Source of the DNA: an uncultured Opitutia bacterium
Lineage (GTDB): Bacteria > Verrucomicrobiota > Verrucomicrobiia > Opitutales > Opitutaceae
Direction of reading: 5' to 3'
Length of the DNA stretch: 58,579 nucleotides
Assembly (NCBI GenBank): GCA_903859715.1
Contig: CAIONS010000004.1
Location: 1-58,579, forward strand
The notes beneath the pieces are model-generated. The model had not been told where the DNA came from. It was given only the letters and a program-made list of their open reading frames with translations, and searched no databases. How positions within the stretch are numbered: the stretch's first letter is position 1; each line of letters opens with the position of its first letter. The translations under genes and the position numbers were made by a program. Positions 43,894-51,616 of this stretch are shown in pieces.

Positions 43894-44997
43894 ATGCTTT
43901 TCGGGGTGATCCTGTCAGCAGCAATGTTTAGTCCTTCGACAGTGCTCGCTAGGCCGGAAGGGGTCGTCGTTTACGGTGGCTTCGCGTTTGCCGGCAACGC
44001 AGGTGACATAGCCAGCAGCTACCCTTACTCGCTTTTGGTGGACAGAAAGGGAGGAAGCGGCGCTTCGCTGTTTGAAACGCGGCTTAGCAGCTTTTTTCAT
44101 GCGAATGCCCATTCCATTCCGGGTATCACCATTTCATTTGATACTGTCCGCAAAGGGGAGCCTTCCTGCGTCCTGGCATTGGCGCTCACCAACGAGAAGG
44201 TTCTCAAGGAAACTCTTGGAGATATTCACAAGCTGGTTGTGCAACTCGACTTCGAGCTGTTGACGCTGGATTTCGAGGGAATGCAGATTGTTTCGTCCGC
44301 GCCCATCTGCCTTGAGCTCGTCGACGATCAGAAGAGCGAGTTTTCAGAGTCTGATATCGCGGATCGAATTTTCGGCATGATCGACGGTGACCAGTCACAG
44401 CTTATAGTGGCGTTGGTATCCAAAATCGGGCGCATTAGAGCTGAAAGCAGGAATGTCTGCACCCTGCAGGTCAGCTCCGTTATGATTGGCGACAAGGCGC
44501 TGCCCTTTATGCCGGCAAGCCTAAGAGGGCGGACTGATACCTATGGGCAAACGGTCGCTCAACTTTTCGGCAGTCTCCTGAGTGCGCAGGCAGGTGTTGC
44601 ACTGCTGCCCCACGTCAAGGATGGGCTAAACTCGAAAATGTCGCTGAGGTTTGCTGACGCCACCGCTCTGCAATTCAAGATCCCTTCTCCGACATTTGCC
44701 GTCAGCCTTGATTTGAAGGGATTCAAAAAAATTCTCAAGGAGCGCACAGATGCAGAGACACTATGGATTTATGGCGCGTTCTTGGGCGTGAAGGTTTACG
44801 AACCGGAATTCAAGACTGTGTATCTGGATACTACCGCAAAGTTCGGTGTGCCAAAGATCGTCCCTGCATCACAAGCCGCTTATGATGAGTTTCCTGTTGT
44901 TTCTGACGCATTAAAAGGTGCCGTTCTAAACGCCATCGAAGCGATGCAACGCGATCCAACCACGAAGACAAAAGTCTTAAATCGATGCCAATTATGA
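43894..44997 (+). CDS. Exported protein of unknown function (island operon gene 1)
   Basis: About 367 residues. The N-terminus MLFGVILSAAMFSPSTVLARPEG is a signal peptide. A TTG at 43855 in the same frame gives an alternative start with a longer leader (MNTAHIKTTVVLR). The mature protein has mixed alpha/beta character, with blocks GVVVYGGFAFAGNAGD, VQLDFELLTLDFEGMQIVSS and TLWIYGAFLGVKVYEPEFKT. No family was recognised. The stop overlaps the next gene start as ATGA, so it is the first gene of a seven-gene operon. It is more AT-rich than the left part of the window. Confidence 0.65.
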   Translation: MLFGVILSAAMFSPSTVLARPEGVVVYGGFAFAGNAGDIASSYPYSLLVDRKGGSGASLFETRLSSFFHANAHSIPGITISFDTVRKGEPSCVLALALTNEKVLKETLGDIHKLVVQLDFELLTLDFEGMQIVSSAPICLELVDDQKSEFSESDIADRIFGMIDGDQSQLIVALVSKIGRIRAESRNVCTLQVSSVMIGDKALPFMPASLRGRTDTYGQTVAQLFGSLLSAQAGVALLPHVKDGLNSKMSLRFADATALQFKIPSPTFAVSLDLKGFKKILKERTDAETLWIYGAFLGVKVYEPEFKTVYLDTTAKFGVPKIVPASQAAYDEFPVVSDALKGAVLNAIEAMQRDPTTKTKVLNRCQL

Positions 44998-46082
44998 GAC
45001 CCAAATTTACCGCCCTGATACTGTTTTTGCTGACCGCCATGCTTTGCCATGCGCAGATCGTCAAAGTCAAAGGCAAGGGTGAGGTTGTGTATCAGGGACT
45101 GTTCCGACAGGGTTCAGCGGATGAGCGCGCCGCTATAACGGAGGCCAAGAAGAGCGCTTTGGCGCGATACGCCGCCGGACTGGAATCTGCCCGTTACGAA
45201 CTCTACAAGTCGATTGAACCCGAAGTTTTAGCGCATCTCGACGACTTCGTTGTCGATTACGTGCAAATCGACCAGCAGGTCGACCAGCAGGTCGACAAGA
45301 CCTCGAAGAGATTTTCAGTGGTTATCGAGGCTTCCGTGAACACTTCTCTCATCGAAAGCACTATTCAAAAGTCGATGAAGGCCTCGCCCACCGGGAAGGA
45401 AGAGCCGTCATACATGACGTTTGTCTTTGTCGCGCGAGAATTGGCATCGCGCAAGGTCTTCGACGCGAAAAAAACCTCGGTTGAGATTCACGAAGGGTCC
45501 CAGTCCAGCGGCGAACAACAGGCTGCGTCGGCGGATGGTCAGGCCCTCGATAGCTCACTGAAATCAGGCTCAGTTACAAAGCAGACGGTCGGAGGAAACA
45601 CGGAACTCAAGGCGGATGCACTATCCTACCGGGTATCAACCTCGACCGAAGTGGACAACGCAGTTAACGCCATCCTAACCAAGGCAAAATATGAGACGGT
45701 AGATCCTACCGACGCAGGGCTGGATATTGAGCGCTTTAAGAATGATTTCAGCAGTGGCACAGACATAACTCCTGCAACCCGGACCGCAGCGATCAAGGCC
45801 CTTCGCGAGAAGGAAATCTCCTATCTGGCTATAGCCAATATGGACGTTGGTTTGCCGGAGAGGGACGATGTTTCTGGCATGATCAGGGTCTACGTCACAG
45901 TGACTGCCAAGGTGACGAACTTGACCGCCAAATTTCCCAGGACCGTAGCGTCCATTGCTGGAAGACCATTTGCGGGACTTGGCCCCAATCCCCAGGTCGC
46001 CAGGCAGAATGCCCTCAACGAAGCCGCTACCCAGTCTGCTTCGGAGCTAACCGACGAACTCCGTTCCAAGAATATCCACTAA
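44994..46082 (+). CDS. Exported protein of unknown function with FlgT/LPP20-like N-terminus (island operon gene 2)
   Basis: About 362 residues with a signal peptide (RPKFTALILFLLTAMLCHA). The mature start VKVKGKGEVVYQGLFRQGSA and following EAKKSALARYAAG resemble the N-terminal fold of FlgT and LPP20-like envelope proteins. A second region (SYRVSTSTEVDNAVNAILTK; EKEISYLAIANMDVGLPERD) resembles TolB/CsgG-type mixed alpha/beta folds. A near-perfect local repeat encodes DQQVDQQVDK. The start at ATG 44994 gives an ATGA overlap with the previous stop; an ATG 9 bases earlier is possible. The role is unknown, presumably in the periplasm. Confidence 0.65.
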   Translation: MRPKFTALILFLLTAMLCHAQIVKVKGKGEVVYQGLFRQGSADERAAITEAKKSALARYAAGLESARYELYKSIEPEVLAHLDDFVVDYVQIDQQVDQQVDKTSKRFSVVIEASVNTSLIESTIQKSMKASPTGKEEPSYMTFVFVARELASRKVFDAKKTSVEIHEGSQSSGEQQAASADGQALDSSLKSGSVTKQTVGGNTELKADALSYRVSTSTEVDNAVNAILTKAKYETVDPTDAGLDIERFKNDFSSGTDITPATRTAAIKALREKEISYLAIANMDVGLPERDDVSGMIRVYVTVTAKVTNLTAKFPRTVASIAGRPFAGLGPNPQVARQNALNEAATQSASELTDELRSKNIH

Positions 46083-46116
46083 GATTACACCTCAATAACC
46101 CCACCGTCCGAAACCT

Positions 46117-46818
46117 ATGAAAACACCTAAGATTCTCGTCCTCTCCGCGCTCACCTTGGTAGCAACGTTGCCTGTGGCCAGAGCGGGATTTGGTGACCTC
46201 CTCAAACAAGATTCAGCACCGGCCGTCGCCGCCCCGAGCGTAGGAGATTTCTCCAATCTACTGGATTCTACGACTGGAAATGTCCTCGCGGCCAGGATCC
46301 AGTTTCTCGACGCCCAGGCGGACTTGTCCAGCGCGCTGGGGCTGAGCACAGACTCCATTGTCAAAGCATCCGAAGGCCTGCGAGCAATGGAGGGGACCTC
46401 TTCCAGCTCCAGCGAGAAACTTAAAGCTATCAAGGACTCCAACAAAAAAACGGAGAACGCGAAAAAGGAATTCTCCGAGGCCCTCGCAAAATCACAAACT
46501 CTGTCCGAGGAATCGAAAGCCAAATTCGCAAAGGGCACGGTAAAGTTTCTGCAGGGAGTTATTCTGGAAAAACAGCAGATCGTAACCATCACGAGCTTGG
46601 TCGCCCAAGGGAAAGCCCTTGTTAGTTCGGCTGGAATTATGGGGAAAGTTAAAGCTATGGGTATGGTAAAGCCGGCGTCAGAGATGGCCTTTCTCGTGCC
46701 TGGTGACGTGAAAGAAGGATTCACCACGCTTGGGCAGATTACCTCCTTTGCTAATAAACAGAACATAACTGTGCCGAGCCAGGACGAGATCAACAAGGAC
46801 CTAGGCGACCAGGCTTGA
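46117..46818 (+). CDS. Exported helical protein of unknown function (island operon gene 3)
   Basis: A 233-residue protein with signal peptide (PKILVLSALTLVATLPVARA). The rest is predicted helical and polar, with a Lys/Glu-rich, coiled-coil-like region (SNKKTENAKKEFSEALAKSQ), then GTVKFLQGVILEKQQIVTIT and a C-terminal VPSQDEINKDLGDQA. No cysteine is left in the mature part. It begins 34 bases after the previous stop. I do not recognise the family; similar short periplasmic proteins are often chaperones or adaptors for a membrane complex, which is a guess. Confidence 0.6.
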   Translation: MKTPKILVLSALTLVATLPVARAGFGDLLKQDSAPAVAAPSVGDFSNLLDSTTGNVLAARIQFLDAQADLSSALGLSTDSIVKASEGLRAMEGTSSSSSEKLKAIKDSNKKTENAKKEFSEALAKSQTLSEESKAKFAKGTVKFLQGVILEKQQIVTITSLVAQGKALVSSAGIMGKVKAMGMVKPASEMAFLVPGDVKEGFTTLGQITSFANKQNITVPSQDEINKDLGDQA

Positions 46819-46910
46819 AAAGGAAGTAGCAAGGAAGACCTAACATTCGCGATTGAAGACCAGTTGTATCCAGAAAGTGTTCAGAAACATGCCGCCAAGC
46901 GGACACAGAA

Positions 46911-47915
46911 ATGAAGACGCTAAGTAACTCCCTAGTTAAGCTGCTTCTGGCGACTGTTTGGGTTACCTGCTCAACCCCGTCCTTTGGAGATGAGCCCAAG
47001 GCTAAACCTGTCGATATCCAGTCTGCGCCCTCATCGGAACCCCGCCAGAAGATGGTCGTCGTTGAGCCGATCAAGATAAGCGAGGACGCTGGTGTAAGCG
47101 GAACTCTTAGCGCTCGAGTGTTGGTAAACCTCCACAAGAACCTCGTTACTGATTTTGTGAAGTCCCGGAAGTTTGCCGTTCTCGATCGCGAATTCGGCGA
47201 CCAAATAAATGCGGAAAAACACAGTCGTGATACCGACCGGTCAGAAGCGAGCCGAACCGTCAAACTAGGCGGTGAAACAACGGCCGACTACTTGATCGCA
47301 TCCGAGGTCAAACGGTTTACCAACTCTCATTTCGACCAGGAAATGCAACTGAGCGGCCGGAAAATACCGCGCTTTGCTTATGATCTTAGCGTAGCGGTTC
47401 AAGTTATCGATGTCGCCACTCGCAGAGTCGTATTTGCCGATTCTTTTGACGAAAAAGCGTCGGGAATCCTACAGGCTGACCCTTATGGATTCGATCTGTG
47501 GGCTGATAATGCCACTGCTGCAGTCGCAACCAAGGTATGCCAATCCGTCCTTGAATTGATTTACCCGCTAAAGGTTGCCTCGGTATTGGAAAACGGGGAA
47601 GTCGTGCTGAACGAAGGCGCTGGTCGAGTAGTCGAGGGCGATGTATATGAGGTTTATGCGCTCGGTAAAGTTATGACTGATCCCGATTCCGGGGTCGAAA
47701 TTGGTCGTGAGGAGACCCTTCAAACGAAGATAAAAGTTTCCCGTGTCCTGCCAAAAGCGTCTTACGCCCAAGCCCTTTTGCCAACCCCAGCTGCTATTCG
47801 CCCGGGTTCCATTTGTCGCAAAGTTAAGGCCCCGAAATTAGTTCCAGAGACTAAACCCGAGGATTCGACCGAAGCCGAAAAGACCAAAAAAGTTAAAGTC
47901 GACGACGATCTCTAA
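46911..47915 (+). CDS. Exported CsgG/FlgT-like protein (island operon gene 4)
   Basis: A 334-residue protein with a signal peptide (LLLATVWVTCSTPSFGDEP). Residues about 45-220 resemble the CsgG/HfaB/TolB N-terminal fold: KMVVVEPIKISED, LVNLHKNLVTDFVKSRKFAV, and VAVQVIDVATRRVVFADSFD. Residues about 235-300 resemble the C-terminal domain of FlgT (GRVVEGDVYEVYALGKVMTD, then PDSGVEIGREE). The Cys of the leader is not in a canonical lipobox (VTC), so it may not be a lipoprotein as CsgG is. CsgG forms an outer-membrane secretion pore; whether this protein can form one is not shown. The C-terminal 30 residues are charged (EAEKTKKVKVDDDL). Confidence 0.7.
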   Translation: MKTLSNSLVKLLLATVWVTCSTPSFGDEPKAKPVDIQSAPSSEPRQKMVVVEPIKISEDAGVSGTLSARVLVNLHKNLVTDFVKSRKFAVLDREFGDQINAEKHSRDTDRSEASRTVKLGGETTADYLIASEVKRFTNSHFDQEMQLSGRKIPRFAYDLSVAVQVIDVATRRVVFADSFDEKASGILQADPYGFDLWADNATAAVATKVCQSVLELIYPLKVASVLENGEVVLNEGAGRVVEGDVYEVYALGKVMTDPDSGVEIGREETLQTKIKVSRVLPKASYAQALLPTPAAIRPGSICRKVKAPKLVPETKPEDSTEAEKTKKVKVDDDL

Positions 47916-47935
47916 CCATTATCGAAAGAGTTTAT

Positions 47936-49231
47936 ATGGCCGTTCTAAACGTAATCCGGTGTGACCTTCCGCAAAGCGAATATCTCGTTTGGAAATGGGC
48001 ACCTCCAGAGGGGTCCAGTGGCAGAGAAACCCAAATCCGGTGGGGCAGTAGCCTGCGCGTTCGTTCCGGCGAGACGGCGGCTTTCTTTTACTCCCGCGGA
48101 GGAGGTGAACCGGCCATTGATCTCATAGACGGACCCAAGGACCTGATTCTGGAAACCAAGAATTTTCCGGTTATATCGAACTTGATCGGATTAGCCTATG
48201 GTGGTGATTCCCCGTTCCAAGCAGAGCTCTTCTTCATCAACCGAGGGCAGGCGACGCAATTGCTTTGGGGAATCCCGTGGTTCGATGCGTTTGACCCAAG
48301 GTTTCCGGATTTCCCTGTGCCCATTGCTTTGAACGGAGCGATTACCATTCAGATCGAAGACGTAGCCAAATTTATCGGTATCCAGCGGCTGGAAGACTTC
48401 GATCCAGGCCAACTTACCCAGCAGATCCGACCCCAGCTGGCTTCTGCAATTAAGGCTAACGTGGTAACACTCGCAGCGGCCCGCGGCATCCCATTGGTGC
48501 AAATCGGTGGGAAGACCGACGAAATTGCAGCCGCCTTGATGCCGACTATAGTTAAGGTAATTGGACAATTCGGCGTTGCGGTCAGAAATTTCGCCGTCGA
48601 AGGGATCGAATTAGACAAGGAGAGCGAAGGGTTCGACAGCCTCATGTCCGTCACCAAGGACCTCCAAACTAGGCGCATGCAGACTCAGCTCGATGTTGAG
48701 CTGAAGATCTTGGAGCAAAGTGCCGAGGCAGCTAGGCTGCAGGTCCAAACGCAGTATTTACCCGCCCATCAAGTAAACTTGCAGGCCGACGTAGCGAAAA
48801 CTGCAGCCGAGAGCATTGGCATGATTGGTTCTGGCGGAGGTGGAGACGGAGGAGGAGGTGGTGGTGGACTCGGGGGTTTGGGCGCCGCTGCCATGATGAT
48901 CGGCGTCGGATTGCCCGTCGGTAGTGCCCTTGGGCAAAATCTTGCAGGCAATGTTGCGGGACTTGCGGGAGCAGGCGCACCCCGACCTCCTGCACCTCCG
49001 GTCTCAACCAGCCTGCAATTGCATGTGATGCAAAACGGTCAGGCCCTTGGAATTCTGCCGATTGAGGAAGTTAACAGGCGAATTGCTATAGGCTCATTAT
49101 TCCCAGCGGACATCGGATGGCACCAAGGACTTGCCGCGTGGCAGCCCTTGAGCGCAATTCAGGGCATTGTCTTTCCGCCGCCACCACCACCACCGCCGCC
49201 GCCGCCGCCAAGTCCTAGCGGTGGCAGGTAA
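47936..49231 (+). CDS. YdjI-like SPFH (Band_7_1) protein with GYF_2-like C-terminal domain (island operon gene 5)
   Basis: A 431-residue protein without signal peptide. Residues 1 to about 240 match the SPFH-like family that includes YdjI: YLVWKWAPP, WGSSLRVRSGETAAFFYSRG, LETKNFPVISNLIGLAYGGD, SPFQAELFFINRG and LNGAITIQIEDVAKF. A helical part follows, then a Gly-rich linker (about 297-312, GGGGDGGGGGGGLGGLG), a hydrophobic stretch, a GYF_2-like domain (about 347-395: LHVMQNGQALGILPIEEVNR, IGWHQGLAAW) and a Pro tract of twelve residues. YdjI relatives organise membrane-stress complexes with PspA and zinc-ribbon proteins. Here the zinc ribbon is encoded separately by the next gene. Membrane-scaffold role is inferred. 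Confidence 0.8.
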   Translation: MAVLNVIRCDLPQSEYLVWKWAPPEGSSGRETQIRWGSSLRVRSGETAAFFYSRGGGEPAIDLIDGPKDLILETKNFPVISNLIGLAYGGDSPFQAELFFINRGQATQLLWGIPWFDAFDPRFPDFPVPIALNGAITIQIEDVAKFIGIQRLEDFDPGQLTQQIRPQLASAIKANVVTLAAARGIPLVQIGGKTDEIAAALMPTIVKVIGQFGVAVRNFAVEGIELDKESEGFDSLMSVTKDLQTRRMQTQLDVELKILEQSAEAARLQVQTQYLPAHQVNLQADVAKTAAESIGMIGSGGGGDGGGGGGGLGGLGAAAMMIGVGLPVGSALGQNLAGNVAGLAGAGAPRPPAPPVSTSLQLHVMQNGQALGILPIEEVNRRIAIGSLFPADIGWHQGLAAWQPLSAIQGIVFPPPPPPPPPPPPSPSGGR

Positions 49232-49254
49232 GTGACAACCGGGAACCCACGGTC

Positions 49255-49518
49255 ATGGACGATCAAAACAAGCCCATCCCCCCTGGTCAGGCGCCATCGC
49301 CAGGGCAACCCAACGCCCCCCTGACGGCGATTTCAAAAGTTGCCAGGGAAGTATTGGCCAACTTTTCAACGCCCGGAAGCATGGAAGCCGCGGCAGTTAC
49401 CAGAGGCCAAAGACTTTGTCCGCAATGCCACGCTTTGGTCCGAGAAAACGCCAGCTTCTGCCAGAATTGCGGGGCCAAGGTTCTGCCTGCGGTTAATAAA
49501 GAAGCCCGAGGTTCCTGA
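49255..49518 (+). CDS. Small double-CxxC zinc-ribbon protein (island operon gene 6)
   Basis: An 87-residue protein. The C-terminal CPQCHALVRENASFCQNCGA is a typical zinc ribbon with two CxxC knuckles; the N-terminal half is Pro-rich and unstructured (NKPIPPGQAPSPGQP). In the YdjI-type family such a ribbon is usually fused to the SPFH domain, so this may be the detached ribbon of the preceding gene, 23 bases upstream. It is cytoplasmic. Confidence 0.7.
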   Translation: MDDQNKPIPPGQAPSPGQPNAPLTAISKVAREVLANFSTPGSMEAAAVTRGQRLCPQCHALVRENASFCQNCGAKVLPAVNKEARGS

Positions 49519-49557
49519 CTTAAAGAACCGAAACTCGTAGCCTTACACCCCACTCAA

Positions 49558-50583
49558 ATGAAATGCCCCAGCTGCTCAGCGACTATCGGTGCCTTGGATA
49601 AAATTTGCCCTTATTGCGGTGCCGAGGTTCCCACCGCTCCCCTTTCCGGAACATTTGCCCCGCCCGAGCAGGTGCCCGCCTCGGGCCTTACGGCTTTGTC
49701 GATTTGTGACCGCATTCAAGAGGACCTTGCCGCTTTGGCGCTCAAACCCCCGACTTCCCGGGCACGATCGTTCTTCGTGGGCCTAATTACACCGCCAACT
49801 TTCGGTTTGGCCTTCATCGTCAGCAAAGCACTCGAGGTCTTTGGCAGACAGGGTGAATCACCAAATCGGTTGGTTCTGTCCATCGATGAAAACATCCGAA
49901 AGGGCAAAACATCCTACAAAAACGACTCGGCCGTGGCTACCTCACTGAAAAAGTTTGAGGCCGAACTTGCTGGTTATCATGTCCGGAGGCATTCGTCGCA
50001 TAGAGCCTTCTGGCTGGGATTTGCCATAGGCGTAGTGGCAATTGTAGGGGTGCTCTTCGCTGCGGGTTTATCGTCGCGACAGAGTCACCACCGTAAATCG
50101 GAAAATCTACAGTCCACAATCAGCTTGGTCCAGGCAGGCGAGCTTTCCGGGGCCGTGGCGATTGTGGCAAGATTACCTGAAGACGAGCGCCGCGAATTGG
50201 CAGAGCGAGACTCCTTCGCGAGAATAGCGGTCGATATCCTAGACGGCCGAGACAAGGAGGCGTTGGAGCTGTCGAAAGGCATTCCTGACCTCGTCGCACG
50301 CGCGAAGGCGGAAAATTTTATAGCTCTGAGAATGCTCGATCGTGCTTTGCAATCCGCTGACTATGCCGGTGCCTTGGATGCTGCAAGGTGGGTCACTCCT
50401 GAAGAAGAGAAAGCAAAGGCTGAAGACAGGGTTAGGGCGAGTCAGGCGACTGCACTTATTTCGGCCGACAAGATGGATAAAGCCAAGGAGATCATGGCAA
50501 ACATTCACAGTGAATCTACCCGATCGCAGCTTGAGCGCCTGATCGAATCGAAACTACCCAATCCCAAGCTAAATGGTTTTTAA
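49558..50583 (+). CDS. Zinc-ribbon, single-span membrane protein with helical repeats (island operon gene 7)
   Basis: A 341-residue protein. Residues 1-22 are a zinc ribbon (CPSCSATIG...CPYCGAEV). A helical cytoplasmic region (about 45-145) precedes one membrane span (FWLGFAIGVVAIVGVLFAAG, about 150-169). The outside part (about 175-341) is made of TPR-like helices (SLVQAGELSGAVAIVARLPE, ALQSADYAGALDAARWV). The layout resembles YdjG of the Bacillus YdjFGHI membrane-stress complex: a ribbon inside, one span, an extracytoplasmic domain. It follows the SPFH and zinc-ribbon genes after 39 bases and is the last gene of the operon. Confidence 0.7.
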   Translation: MKCPSCSATIGALDKICPYCGAEVPTAPLSGTFAPPEQVPASGLTALSICDRIQEDLAALALKPPTSRARSFFVGLITPPTFGLAFIVSKALEVFGRQGESPNRLVLSIDENIRKGKTSYKNDSAVATSLKKFEAELAGYHVRRHSSHRAFWLGFAIGVVAIVGVLFAAGLSSRQSHHRKSENLQSTISLVQAGELSGAVAIVARLPEDERRELAERDSFARIAVDILDGRDKEALELSKGIPDLVARAKAENFIALRMLDRALQSADYAGALDAARWVTPEEEKAKAEDRVRASQATALISADKMDKAKEIMANIHSESTRSQLERLIESKLPNPKLNGF

Positions 50584-50785
50584 GGGGGTTGATCCGTCGA
50601 TAAGTCGAATCCTCTGGGTTACCTGCCGGAGAATCACCGCGCGCGCCATCATGCGGGTTTGACGAGGCTGATGATAGTCGGTCAAGCGGGATGGCAAGAC
50701 TCAACCGTCATCCAGGCCGGGCAGCGGGCAATGAGCTTCCCGCCCCGCCGGCAGCGCGGTCTTTCCAGTCGGTCGAGGTCGAGGC

Positions 50786-51616
50786 TCATGGAAACGAGAG
50801 ACTATATTTTGCCCGCCTTCGTTTCCTTGCCGGATGATGCGCGGTTTCCTTGGCTTCATAGGCGATTTGGTGAATGGGATCCCGGACTTGCTCTCCGGCT
50901 TTTGGGAAAGATTCGTTTCCTTGACGGTCCTTGAAGGGCCACGGGTGGCGCTGTTTGTACCATTCGACAAACTCTCTAGCCCAGGTGACGGGATTTCTTT
51001 CATTCTCCGGAAGCAAAAGACGCTGCCTCGCCTCAGGGTGAACCGCCACCGCGCCGTTATTCTCGATTAAGGCGCTAAGGACATCCCAATTGCCATCGAG
51101 AGAGGTTACCCGCTTATCTGCATTTGGAATGTTGTTCGCTGGAAAGTACACGGACTTAAGAAACCCGTCCATCGCGAGCCGTAGCCAGTCGAAATCGGTT
51201 TTGCCGGTAGATTTCATCCTCGCCTTCGCGTCCCTCAGATTCGCCAGACCGCGACGCATTTGGTCGCCTCGAGCTTCAACATTTCGCGGCACATCTCGGA
51301 GGGCTGACGGCAGACTCAAATCGAACAACGCTGGGAATACGTCCCGCACCCGGGCGACAGCCTCTACTGCTCGCCGGTGGTTTTCATCGAAGTAGAGCGC
51401 CTGGATGAACGCGCAAGCCTGGACGGCAACACTAACAAGATTGTTTACTGCTGCCGCTTGGCTTTTTGAACGTAAGAGGGCGCTCTCCTTTAACTTGGTG
51501 AGTAAGGCGTCCGACTCCACGCGGAGTTTTTGAACACTTATTGCACACGCCTCTTCATTGCGGCGCAGAAAATCCGCGAAGTTGGCATCGTCTTCCAGAT
51601 TCGGCTTTTTGGTCAC
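50786..51616 (-). CDS. Protein of unknown function coupled to the island recombinase
   Basis: A 276-residue, probably cytoplasmic, mostly helical and charged protein. Its ATG overlaps the stop of the upstream recombinase gene as ATGA (51613-51616), so the two are translated together. Visible blocks are NLEDDANFADFLRRNEEACA, SVAVQACAFIQALYFDENHR, PSALRDVPRNVEARGDQMRR, and PVTWAREFVEWYKQRHPWPF. The basic tail (PARKRRRAKYSLSF) might bind DNA. No helix-turn-helix or excisionase pattern is evident and it is larger than known excisionases. It converges on the seven-gene operon with about 200 bases between them, where I see nothing. Confidence 0.65.
   Translation of the reverse strand: MTKKPNLEDDANFADFLRRNEEACAISVQKLRVESDALLTKLKESALLRSKSQAAAVNNLVSVAVQACAFIQALYFDENHRRAVEAVARVRDVFPALFDLSLPSALRDVPRNVEARGDQMRRGLANLRDAKARMKSTGKTDFDWLRLAMDGFLKSVYFPANNIPNADKRVTSLDGNWDVLSALIENNGAVAVHPEARQRLLLPENERNPVTWAREFVEWYKQRHPWPFKDRQGNESFPKAGEQVRDPIHQIAYEAKETAHHPARKRRRAKYSLSFP

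Noticed and set aside
45269-45300. Tandem GACCAGCAGGTC units as a regulatory or CRISPR-like repeat
   Set aside because: Only two to three units within a coding region, encoding DQQV repeats. No CRISPR array exists in the window.
49180-49215. CCGCCACCACCACC tract as a regulatory repeat
   Set aside because: It is the coding sequence of the poly-proline tail of the SPFH protein.
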